DNA of 63,755 nucleotides from Bacteroidales bacterium (GTDB lineage Bacteria; Bacteroidota; Bacteroidia; Bacteroidales; UBA932). The notes beneath the pieces are model-generated. The model searched no databases. It worked only from the letters and a program-made list of their open reading frames with translations, and had not been told where the DNA came from. The translations under genes were made by a program, and so were the position numbers. Of the stretch, positions 8,923-17,238 are shown one piece after another (the first letter of the stretch is position 1; every line of letters starts with the position of its first letter). The DNA lies in contig JAFURF010000052.1 in NCBI GenBank assembly GCA_017471965.1, positions 1 through 63,755 of the forward strand. Reading direction: 5' to 3'.

Positions 8923-11900
8923 TCACTCTGCTATGAACTTGTTGTAGTTGAAATAGACATCATTGAGGATGGTGAGGATATCGGAAATCGTTTCCTTTTC
9001 CTTGCGACTCTCGGTATTGCGCCAAAGGGCATTATATTCCTGCTTGAGCGCATCAAGCACAGCAGGATAATTCCTGGCGAGCCCCTCAGCATCCATCCAG
9101 TTGAGTTTCTTCACTACTTCAGTAGAGAGCCTTCCATACAGGCCGTTGACATATCTTCCGGCAAAAGCCTCACTTATGTCGGTCAACGGTGTTCTCGGAT
9201 TATTTACTGAGAACACATCGAAATACCTGAGACCTCCGTCTTCATCCCTGAACGCAATCTTCTCATCCTCAGTCCTGAGGGCCGGATATGACGCCACCTT
9301 CGCAATATTTTCCTCAATGATGACCGGAGTCTGATAGTATTTCTCCTGTTCAAACATTTCGGCAGGCTTGTATATGTAGTCCTGCATCACCTTCGTAAGG
9401 CGGTCAATGATGAGATATTTCACAAAGCACTTCATCTCCGTTGAAATCTCACGTGGGAGCCTTATGGCATCAGGATTACCACCTGCGAGTGCCAGGGCAC
9501 TATGGAGGTGACAGAGTTCCTTTGATACCGTTGCATCATAAGATGCCTTCAGGCTGTCATAATACATGTAGTAGTCAAACGGCACACCGATCTTTCCTGC
9601 CATGATGTACATGACGTCAGTGTTGCTGTCAGCATAGAATGACGAATTCGCATTACCCTCCTGATATCCGAACACGGAAGCGGCGAGTTCCTTTGTAGGA
9701 GCCACACAGAAGGTCCTTCTGATGGTGATGTTGTCATGCCTGCTCGGATTGAATGCAAAGAAGATGGATGGGGTCATCCTGTTTCTGATCCGCCTTTTCG
9801 CATCCACATCAAGATCCTCATAGAAAGAGGCAAGAGGCTTGTTGTACCATGCATCGGTAAGGGTATTGGACTCCCTGCACTTGACTGAGACCGTCTGATA
9901 TGCAAAGTTAAGTATATCCTCCACCATCCTTGTGTATTCATCCAACTTGTTGTTGGTGAATATGCGCGTCTGTTCTCCTATTATGTAATACGACCTTTCC
10001 ATTGCAGGGCCGCATATACGTACCATATCCTTGATGTGGGTTTCCAGACTTCCCTGGCCGTCATTACGCAGCGGAATCATTCCCTGTCCGCTTACATAGT
10101 CCACTGTAGGAGTGACCAGTTCGGCATACCACTGGGAGAACTTGTTGCCATCTTCCTTCCATCTTCCGTCAGTAACAAATGAAGTGATGTCCGGCAGATA
10201 TACAGAAGTCACATCCTTCGACTTGTCGCTGAATGTCTGTGCAAGGTCGGAGTACGCCTTCGTAAGACCTGATTTCTCATCATTGAGTTTTGAATATGCC
10301 GCGGTCAGAAGGTTCTGCACATGAGTACGGATGATGTCTATGACGCCTCTCTCTCCACGTGACAAAGTCTTCAGTATAGAGAAGAGTTCGTCAAGAACCT
10401 CTATCTCAAGTGTTCCCGCCATCCATTCCTTGAGAGTGGCGAAATACTGATTCACATCATCCCTGTTGGATCCGGTGAGCCTTTCCGACACACTGATCTT
10501 CACAGCATTCTGATAGAGTTCATCAAGAGACTTGTCGGTCTCATCAAGATTGTCCTTGAGTTTCTTCCTGTTGCTGACTATCCTCAGTTCAGAAAGCAGT
10601 TTAGAATCAGATTCGGACTCATAGTCCGTATACAACTGGACGCAATGCTGGTCAAGAGCCTTAAGGACGACATTCACATATTCAAGACCGTACCTTGTAG
10701 CATTCTCCTCAGTCCATTGCCAAAGTGCCTTCTCAATCACATCGACAGAATTCTTCTTTTCCTCTGCCTTGGAATGGATCACAGTCCTGACCTCGTCCAC
10801 GACAGCCTCGGCACTTGTCTTGGACACGCTGTCAGGAAGTACCTTCACGACTTCACCCTTGCTGTCCCTTATCATGTTTTCAGGCATGTCTTCCTCTATC
10901 CTCTCGGCAGTGATGCCACGAAGGAGGGAACCATAGGCTCCCGGAACACCAGTCTCGAAAAGATTGCGTCCGATGACTGTTCCGAAGAGGTCCTTCATTA
11001 TCCTGTTGACCTTCTCGTCACTGTCTATTCCATTGCCGATGATACCGTATTTGAGCATTTCGAACTGGTATCTTATCGACAGATAGTCCTGGAAGTCCTT
11101 CACCGGCTTGCGAAGGGCCACATATCCCATAGGGATGTTGAAGCACTTGGCCGGCATCGCCAGATCTCCGTCCTGATAATTGTCCAGGAACGACACGAAA
11201 CCTCTTGCAGCAGCACCGTTATGCACATAGAAAAGCATCTCGGCAGTGTTATTGTACATATTTTCGATGTTACCCATCACATTTCCGGCATCAGTCTGAT
11301 AGTCGACAGGTATACAGTATTCAAACGGTCTGTACGAATGCTTGTCATTGAATGTCACATAATCCGGACGCACTGCAAGCCTATGGTAAAGCATCGTCTT
11401 CTCTGCATCTCTTGAAAGACACTGGAAGGTCTCTATTTCATTCAGACATGCATAGGCATTCTTAGGGTACTTCTCATTCTCACTGTTGTTGTCGATATAG
11501 AATTTCGGCATATAGAGGATCAGAGACACCTTAGGATGGCCGGCATCGACCATTGTCTTATGTAGCATATTCACATAGTAAAGGACATCGTTGACAACGC
11601 CACTGCCTGTACCACCATTGCAACTGGAAACGATCCAGTAATGAATAGGAGACTGCACACCGCCATTACGTTCGACATTGGTCAGGTCGTTTATCGCAGA
11701 AATGAGTTTTCCCATGAAGTCACTCTGCTTTCTGGCAAATGCAAGTCTGGATTTCATGCGGAAAGCACTGGCACCATATCTGAGACTCCTGTTCTCCATC
11801 TTGTAGGCAGTATCCTTCGAGCATGCTTCAAGTATACGCTTGTTCTCCTTGAGATGGGTCGCACGCTCAGCCTCCTGATATATCATATGAGGGTTCTGGT

Positions 11901-12159
11901 CGCCAAGGTCCACAAGTTCTTCACGCGCAGAGATGATCTCCACATTACCGTTCTCATACAGATACTTGTAGTTCTTGTTCATGTTGTCGATATCCCTGTC
12001 GTCGGTATCGACGAAAATGAATCTATAGTCCTCATTCAGGGCATCATGCTTGGTCCTTCCTGAAGATGCTTCCATTCTTTCATAGATCTTGTACTTTGTC
12101 CTGGCCACGGTGTTCACTCCCGAACCGCCGAGACCGATAAAGATGTGCTTAGATGCCAT
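8923..12159 (-). CDS. Giant tubulin/FtsZ-like GTPase (Tubulin_2-like)
   Basis: 1078 residues. The N-terminus has the Rossmann-like glycine loop IGLGGSGVNT (8-17), a strand ending in FVDTDD (49-54), and the tubulin/FtsZ signature GGTGSG at 182-187, all in the order of the FtsZ-tubulin superfamily. The remaining ~750 residues are long, helical and unlike FtsZ (usually ~350-400 residues). This matches the large FtsZ-like families that Makarova and Koonin linked by gene context to VWA-domain proteins and proposed to be membrane-remodelling systems. Its neighbours here are a VWA protein (upstream, 12-base gap) and membrane proteins downstream. Polymerisation and membrane action are inference. Confidence 0.85.
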   Translation of the reverse strand: MASKHIFIGLGGSGVNTVARTKYKIYERMEASSGRTKHDALNEDYRFIFVDTDDRDIDNMNKNYKYLYENGNVEIISAREELVDLGDQNPHMIYQEAERATHLKENKRILEACSKDTAYKMENRSLRYGASAFRMKSRLAFARKQSDFMGKLISAINDLTNVERNGGVQSPIHYWIVSSCNGGTGSGVVNDVLYYVNMLHKTMVDAGHPKVSLILYMPKFYIDNNSENEKYPKNAYACLNEIETFQCLSRDAEKTMLYHRLAVRPDYVTFNDKHSYRPFEYCIPVDYQTDAGNVMGNIENMYNNTAEMLFYVHNGAAARGFVSFLDNYQDGDLAMPAKCFNIPMGYVALRKPVKDFQDYLSIRYQFEMLKYGIIGNGIDSDEKVNRIMKDLFGTVIGRNLFETGVPGAYGSLLRGITAERIEEDMPENMIRDSKGEVVKVLPDSVSKTSAEAVVDEVRTVIHSKAEEKKNSVDVIEKALWQWTEENATRYGLEYVNVVLKALDQHCVQLYTDYESESDSKLLSELRIVSNRKKLKDNLDETDKSLDELYQNAVKISVSERLTGSNRDDVNQYFATLKEWMAGTLEIEVLDELFSILKTLSRGERGVIDIIRTHVQNLLTAAYSKLNDEKSGLTKAYSDLAQTFSDKSKDVTSVYLPDITSFVTDGRWKEDGNKFSQWYAELVTPTVDYVSGQGMIPLRNDGQGSLETHIKDMVRICGPAMERSYYIIGEQTRIFTNNKLDEYTRMVEDILNFAYQTVSVKCRESNTLTDAWYNKPLASFYEDLDVDAKRRIRNRMTPSIFFAFNPSRHDNITIRRTFCVAPTKELAASVFGYQEGNANSSFYADSNTDVMYIMAGKIGVPFDYYMYYDSLKASYDATVSKELCHLHSALALAGGNPDAIRLPREISTEMKCFVKYLIIDRLTKVMQDYIYKPAEMFEQEKYYQTPVIIEENIAKVASYPALRTEDEKIAFRDEDGGLRYFDVFSVNNPRTPLTDISEAFAGRYVNGLYGRLSTEVVKKLNWMDAEGLARNYPAVLDALKQEYNALWRNTESRKEKETISDILTILNDVYFNYNKFIAE

Positions 12160-12171
12160 ATATTTTTGATT

Positions 12172-13746
12172 TTATTGTAACCATTTGATAGTATGTCCGT
12201 TGCCGACTGAAACGGAGGTATATCGACCGATAAGCGGATGCTGGTGCGATCCCCAGGTCTGTCCCCTCAACTTGAACTTCGCGCCTTTAAGAAGGAAAAA
12301 CTCGTACGTAGGCCTCTTGAAGAAGAGGAAGAACGGATTGTATGTCTTGACACGTATCTCTGCCTTCCATGCCGCCCCCGGTACAGGATAGAACTCCGCA
12401 CCGGCACCGAAATCCACGGACCTGCGGGCATTGGCAGTCCTCTTCCTGTCCACCGACATGCCTTCAGAAACCACATCGAATCTGCCGTTGATCTTGTAGA
12501 ATGCGGAATTGTTCCTAGAAAATGCGCGGATCACAAGAATGATGTAAAGAAGTATCAGTCCTATTATCACGCAGCAGAGCCATAACGGGAGAGGATAGCA
12601 GAACACCGTGCGGTCCACTGCGCCACCAGCCTTGAGAAGAGGAAGGGTGAAGCCCAGTTTCTCCAGTTCATGGTTGTAAGGCATGGCAAAAGAGGCATGT
12701 ACCGTCAGAGTGTCAGAAAGTTTCACAAACTTGGGATCGAGAAGGTCATTCCGTCTATGAATGAACTTTCCAGCATCCACTTCTGCTGAAGTCTCGATCT
12801 GCTCCGGAAGGGACGACCTGAAACGGAATACATTATTATGTGCGATCACTGTATCGACCTGAAGGATTTCATACACACGGCATGGCGTCCAGTCCACATC
12901 AAGAGTCAGGTTGCCGTCAATATCGAGCGACGGAGATGCAGACAATCCGGCAGGACTGATGTTCCTGTCCACCACAGCATAGAGTTTATCCAAAAGGATG
13001 GCATTCTTCCGCTGGGAGAACCACGCTGAAAGAGCCTTGTTGCTGGTGATCCTGACATGATTGAAAGACATGTCCTCAGGAAAGACTCCCCTCACCTTCT
13101 CAAGATCACGGCCTGAACCCGGAAGTTGGAGGGCAAAGACATACACATCATTGCCGGACTGCTCCGTTGCAAACCTTCTGGCAGTTTCAGCCCAGTTTTC
13201 CTTCCCTTTGCGTGCAGCCTTCGGATCGTGAACGAAATCGGTGATGATGAAGACGAACTTCAGATTGCTTCGTCCTATCTGCTTGAGATCGGTGGCAAGA
13301 TAATCGAGCATCAGGGCAAGATCCGTATTATTGAAGAACCTCGCTCTTTCAGCCTGAGTCCTAGGCCTGTCATACACATGTTCAGCATAATCCACAAGAC
13401 TCTCCACTGTGGCATCATCCACCTTTCCGGAACTGCCCACCTCATTCACTGCCTCTCCTCCGAACTTGATCAGAGACACATGGTCACCATCCTGAAGGGA
13501 ACGGAAGAACTCCTGAAGGGCTGGCACGACTATATCCTTATACTGACTCATGGTCCCTGACACGTCAAGTGCAAAGACATAGTCAGCCCTCTGGTCGCTC
13601 AGTTCGTCACCGAACTTCTCCATCAGCAAGGGATAGTCCTTCCATAGCGCATCAATGCCATCAGACTCCTGGGAAACGGCATGACCATCTGCCCATGCAA
13701 AAAATGCCAGACAGGACAAGGCCAGAACAAGGAATATTCTTTTCAT
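12172..13746 (-). CDS. Membrane-anchored VWA-domain protein, first gene of tubulin-like operon
   Basis: 524 residues. Residues 1-19 are a signal peptide; a VWA domain follows with the metal-site motif DVSGT at 61-65 and a strand KFVFIITDF near 182. After a beta-rich periplasmic region there is one membrane helix at about 388-409 and a basic cytoplasmic tail of ~115 residues that could contact the tubulin-like partner. VWA domains bind protein ligands through a metal ion. The gene is preceded by the ndk terminator (13815-13843), so the operon probably has its own promoter; TATATTTA on the minus strand (13772-13779) is a weak -7 candidate. Confidence 0.85.
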   Translation of the reverse strand: MKRIFLVLALSCLAFFAWADGHAVSQESDGIDALWKDYPLLMEKFGDELSDQRADYVFALDVSGTMSQYKDIVVPALQEFFRSLQDGDHVSLIKFGGEAVNEVGSSGKVDDATVESLVDYAEHVYDRPRTQAERARFFNNTDLALMLDYLATDLKQIGRSNLKFVFIITDFVHDPKAARKGKENWAETARRFATEQSGNDVYVFALQLPGSGRDLEKVRGVFPEDMSFNHVRITSNKALSAWFSQRKNAILLDKLYAVVDRNISPAGLSASPSLDIDGNLTLDVDWTPCRVYEILQVDTVIAHNNVFRFRSSLPEQIETSAEVDAGKFIHRRNDLLDPKFVKLSDTLTVHASFAMPYNHELEKLGFTLPLLKAGGAVDRTVFCYPLPLWLCCVIIGLILLYIILVIRAFSRNNSAFYKINGRFDVVSEGMSVDRKRTANARRSVDFGAGAEFYPVPGAAWKAEIRVKTYNPFFLFFKRPTYEFFLLKGAKFKLRGQTWGSHQHPLIGRYTSVSVGNGHTIKWLQ

Positions 13747-13814
13747 AAATCAGTTCATTCGTTTAAACTTGTAAATATAACATTTATTTTCCACAAAACG
13801 TCCAGAGCAGACAT

Positions 13815-13843
13815 AAAAAAAGCCGTCCGATTAAGGACAGCCT
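13815..13843 (-). terminator. Intrinsic terminator after ndk
   Basis: On the minus strand GGCTGTCC and GGACGGC(T) pair (one G-U pair) around a 6-base loop, followed directly by seven T residues. It sits 26 bases after the ndk stop and before the VWA operon, separating the two transcription units. Confidence 0.85.
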
Positions 13844-13868
13844 AATAAAAGCGAATCTATCACCTGAA

Positions 13869-14330
13869 TCAATATTCATCCGGAGCATACTTGAACGGAT
13901 CGAGAGGAGACTTGTAGTCGCAGTAATCAGACTCGACAAAGAAACGCTTGAGTTCGATCTCGGCGTTCTCGAGAGAATCTGAAGTATGCACGATATTCTC
14001 CTGTGCGCTGAGACTGTAATCCCCGCGGATGGTTCCGGGAACCGCCTTGCTTGCCTTTGTAGCACCGGCCATGTCACGCACAACCTGCACTGCACTATAA
14101 CCTTCCCAGCAGCAGAGGATCACAGGAGCGGCCATCATGCCGTCACGGAGCCATGGGAAGAAAGGTCTGTCAAGAAGATGCGCATAATGAACCTTGAGGA
14201 TCTCCTCATCAAGTTGCACCATCTTCATTGCCACAAGTTTAAGACCTCTTTTCTCAAATCTTGAGATAACTTCGCCGACAAGTCCTCTCTGGAGGCATCC
14301 GGGCTTAAGAATTACCAATGTTCTTTCCAT
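13869..14330 (-). CDS. ndk: Nucleoside diphosphate kinase
   Basis: 153 residues starting MERTLVILKPG, the conserved NDK beginning. It transfers the gamma phosphate of NTPs to NDPs through a phosphohistidine; the catalytic histidine is His115 in NIVHTSDS. The residue after the histidine is usually Gly or Ala, and Thr is less common. Length is normal. The gene follows arcA by 13 bases and ends in a strong terminator, so it may be expressed with arcA. Confidence 0.96.
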   Translation of the reverse strand: MERTLVILKPGCLQRGLVGEVISRFEKRGLKLVAMKMVQLDEEILKVHYAHLLDRPFFPWLRDGMMAAPVILCCWEGYSAVQVVRDMAGATKASKAVPGTIRGDYSLSAQENIVHTSDSLENAEIELKRFFVESDYCDYKSPLDPFKYAPDEY

Positions 14331-14343
14331 AATGTTTATAGTG

Positions 14344-15618
14344 TTACCAATTTACTTTCTGTCTTGAGAGAGGCATGGTCATACAACGGGCACCGCCGCC
14401 GCCTCTCGGGAGTTCCGAACCGTCTATGGCTACGGCACACAGGCCCTCACCCAATACCGACGCATCACTTCTGCCTGCAATGAAATCCGAAGCCTTGACA
14501 ATATCGAAACCGTTTCTAGAAAGTTGTTCAAGAGTATGGACGTTGCGGGCATATGTAAGCACCTTTCCCGGAGCAAACGAGAAGAAGTTCGCACCACTAT
14601 GCCACTGTTCTCTCTCCTGATCCCATTCGTCATCACCGCCGCACACTATCGGCTTGAGGTCCATGCCGAGTTTCTTTAGAGCAGGCAGGAGGCCTGACAC
14701 AGGCCTGATCGAGGTCACATTGCCGTCCTCAATCACGATATGGACGGTCTGATACTGGTTTGCCTGCATGATCAAAGGCTTGAAGACCATGCATTTGTCC
14801 CTATCGAGAAGGGTGAAGACCATATCCAGATGGATGAACGACTCAGGCTCTGACGGCAACTGCTGCACCAGGACATTGTATCTTCCTGCCGGACAGTTCC
14901 TTCTGAACCTGTCTATCATGAAGTCGATACCCTGCGGGGTGGTGCGTACACCGTTGCCGATGATAAGGATATCCTCACGCGCCACGATGATGTCACCGCC
15001 TTCCATTATCACAGGCGAGGATTCCGGAGTGACAAGATTGGCATCCACCACATCGCATTCGAAAGCGCCGCTGCTGCGATAGATGGCATCCATTATAAGA
15101 GACTCGCGCATCCTCACCTTATTCGCCATACGGCAGATCAGAGCATTGCCACCGATTGTCACCGCCGCATCCCTGGTGAAATAAAAATTATACAGAGGAT
15201 ACAAAGCGTAATACTCGTTCCTGAGATATGAAGTCAGAGTATCGATCTTTGCCGGCAAACCCTCGATGAGGACTCTTGCCAGTTCAGAAGACTTCATCTC
15301 CATCAGTGTGTCCAGATAAGGCATGACATCCTCCGTCTCACAGATCCTGCGGATAAGGTCAGCACGCGGCTTCCACTGGTCGAGCACCTTCACAAGAAGA
15401 TCACTGACCTCATATACTTTCGCAACCTTGGAAAGGACTCCCGACAACTGTTCGTATTCATTCTGGGCGATCGAAAGATTCAGAATATCACTGTACAAGG
15501 CCCTCTGGACATTCCTTGGCGTCATGTTTTCCACTTCGGCACCGGGACGGTGCAGAAGCACAGCATCAAGTCTTCCGACTTCAGACTGTATATCAATTTG
15601 CAATTTTTCCTGATTCAT
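14344..15618 (-). CDS. arcA: Arginine deiminase
   Basis: 424 residues from the ATG at 15618 (MNQEKLQIDIQSEVGRLD); the longer frame from 15651 adds 11 residues without family similarity. It hydrolyses arginine to citrulline and ammonia. Family motifs visible are the FTRDAAVTIGG region, the HLDMVFT region, and the C-terminal catalytic Cys412 in GGGGARCMTMPLSR. No carbamate kinase, ornithine transcarbamylase or antiporter is adjacent, so the complete deiminase pathway is not shown here. Confidence 0.94.
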   Translation of the reverse strand: MNQEKLQIDIQSEVGRLDAVLLHRPGAEVENMTPRNVQRALYSDILNLSIAQNEYEQLSGVLSKVAKVYEVSDLLVKVLDQWKPRADLIRRICETEDVMPYLDTLMEMKSSELARVLIEGLPAKIDTLTSYLRNEYYALYPLYNFYFTRDAAVTIGGNALICRMANKVRMRESLIMDAIYRSSGAFECDVVDANLVTPESSPVIMEGGDIIVAREDILIIGNGVRTTPQGIDFMIDRFRRNCPAGRYNVLVQQLPSEPESFIHLDMVFTLLDRDKCMVFKPLIMQANQYQTVHIVIEDGNVTSIRPVSGLLPALKKLGMDLKPIVCGGDDEWDQEREQWHSGANFFSFAPGKVLTYARNVHTLEQLSRNGFDIVKASDFIAGRSDASVLGEGLCAVAIDGSELPRGGGGARCMTMPLSRQKVNW

Positions 15619-15720
15619 AAATTTTGATTTCATCACAAAATCGGTCTGCAAGTTAATAATTTATTTTGAAAACATGAAAATTTTAAAGACATCCAAATTA
15701 TCGTAATTAAAGAAATGTGT

Positions 15721-15728
15721 TATCTTTG
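15721..15728 (+). promoter_or_regulatory. Candidate -7 element for gpsA
   Basis: TATCTTTG fits TAnnTTTG, the Bacteroidota -7 box, 52 bases before the gpsA ATG. The expected -33 position (15698-15701) reads TTAT, a poor match to TTTG, so the call rests mainly on the -7 box. Confidence 0.5.
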
Positions 15729-15780
15729 TATTCTGGCAATCAAATTGCCAGACATAAAATAACCTGAAAACCGACACGAT

Positions 15781-16785
15781 ATGGGGTATAAATTAAAGAA
15801 TGACGCAAGATTCGGTGTAATCGGCTACGGCAGTTGGGCCACAGCCCTGGCATACACCCTCCAGCGCAACGGACAGCACATATGGTGGCATATACGCAAT
15901 CAGGAGGTACTGGAATCGATACAGACAGAAGGCAGGAATGCCAAGTATCTGAATGACATCGAGTTTGACAGCGCACTGATAAACGCCACACCAGACCTGG
16001 ACGAGGTTGTTGAGAATTCAGACATAATCATAGTGGCAGCCCCTTCAGCATACCTGAAGGACTTCATGAAGGACCTTACGGCCCCCTTGGACGACAAGTT
16101 CATCCTCTCTGCCACCAAGGGCATCATACCGGATGACTACAAGACCATCACAGAATATTTCCGCGACACATACGGACTCGGATATGACCATCTCGGTATT
16201 ATTTCCGGTCCGTCGCACGCAGAAGAAGTATCCCGCAACAAACTGTCATACCTTACCGTGGCCTGCACCGACAGGGAAAACGGTGAACTCATAGGGTCCA
16301 GATTCTGCACTTCGACCATGAAGATAAGGTACTCCGCCGACATTTACGGTATCGAATATGCCGGTATACTGAAAAACATCTATGCTCTCGCTGGAGGACT
16401 TGCCGTAGGACTCGGATACGGAGACAATTTCCGTGCAGTGCTTACAGCAGCAGGAGCGGCAGAAATGACAAGATTCATCCAGGAAAGTTATCCGTTCGAA
16501 AGAAACACGATGGACTCGGCATATCTCGGAGACCTTCTCGTCACATCATATTCGAACTTCAGCCGCAACCGCCGTCTGGGACAACTGATAGGACACGGAT
16601 GCACAGTCAAGAGCGCGTTGAACGAAATGACAATGATTGCAGAAGGCTACTTTGCAGCCGAGTGCATAAAGCACATAAATGAAAGACATGGAGTGGAAAT
16701 GCCTATAGCAGACATGGTCTACGATATCCTATACAAGCGCGCCAACCCACGTCGCAGGATGAAAGAACTTACCGACCGCCTGTAA
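15781..16785 (+). CDS. gpsA: NAD(P)+-dependent glycerol-3-phosphate dehydrogenase
   Basis: 334 residues. The N-terminal dinucleotide-binding loop FGVIGYGSWATALA and the later motifs SATKGI, SGPSHAEEV and the substrate-site segment EYAGILKNIYALAGGL (with the conserved Lys) identify GpsA. It interconverts dihydroxyacetone phosphate and sn-glycerol-3-phosphate, providing the glycerol backbone of phospholipids. Length is normal. It is followed by a small membrane protein gene and a dipeptidyl peptidase on the same strand. Confidence 0.95.
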   Translation: MGYKLKNDARFGVIGYGSWATALAYTLQRNGQHIWWHIRNQEVLESIQTEGRNAKYLNDIEFDSALINATPDLDEVVENSDIIIVAAPSAYLKDFMKDLTAPLDDKFILSATKGIIPDDYKTITEYFRDTYGLGYDHLGIISGPSHAEEVSRNKLSYLTVACTDRENGELIGSRFCTSTMKIRYSADIYGIEYAGILKNIYALAGGLAVGLGYGDNFRAVLTAAGAAEMTRFIQESYPFERNTMDSAYLGDLLVTSYSNFSRNRRLGQLIGHGCTVKSALNEMTMIAEGYFAAECIKHINERHGVEMPIADMVYDILYKRANPRRRMKELTDRL

Positions 16786-16845
16786 TGGTCTGCAAGCCTT
16801 ATCCAGACAGATAATCATCAACATTTTTTATAAAAGACAGTGATC

Positions 16846-17229
16846 ATGAAAGGTAAAATCATCGGCATCACATCAGCAATCATCGCACTTGCACTTGCCG
16901 CCTTTATTTTCTTCAAATTCTATTTTGTATTCGGCGAAGGCGTCAAGGCCGGTGAACTGAACTTCGTAGTATACAAAGGCTACGTGTTCAAGACATATGA
17001 AGGACGTGCCATTCAGGCAGGATTCGGCAAGGGCAAAGGTGCAAATGCCGGAGCGATCCAATCTTATGAATTCGACTTCTCCATCACCGACCAGGCTGTC
17101 GCAGATTCGCTCATGCGTTGTGGCGGAAAAATGGTGGAACTACATTACAAGGAGTACCTGGGGACTCTTCCATGGAGAGGAAAGCAAAGGTACATAGTGG
17201 ACAGGATAGTTTCAGTAAGAGACATTTAG
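16846..17229 (+). CDS. Small single-TM protein of unknown function
   Basis: 127 residues from the ATG at 16846 (MKGKIIGITSAI); a GTG two codons earlier is less likely. Residues 5-28 are one hydrophobic helix, after which a small soluble domain with several beta-strand-like stretches follows and ends in a YIVDRIVSV strand. Homologues in Bacteroidota are sometimes labelled 6-phosphogluconate dehydrogenase in databases, but nothing of that enzyme is visible here. It lies between gpsA and the peptidase gene (9 bases before the latter) and may be cotranscribed with them. Confidence 0.75.
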   Translation: MKGKIIGITSAIIALALAAFIFFKFYFVFGEGVKAGELNFVVYKGYVFKTYEGRAIQAGFGKGKGANAGAIQSYEFDFSITDQAVADSLMRCGGKMVELHYKEYLGTLPWRGKQRYIVDRIVSVRDI

Positions 17230-17238
17230 CATACAGAT

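Noticed and set aside
10645-11415. 256-codon antisense frame inside the tubulin-like gene
   Set aside because: The minus-strand gene has clear family motifs and operon spacing; the antisense frame has no recognisable domain or ribosome binding site.
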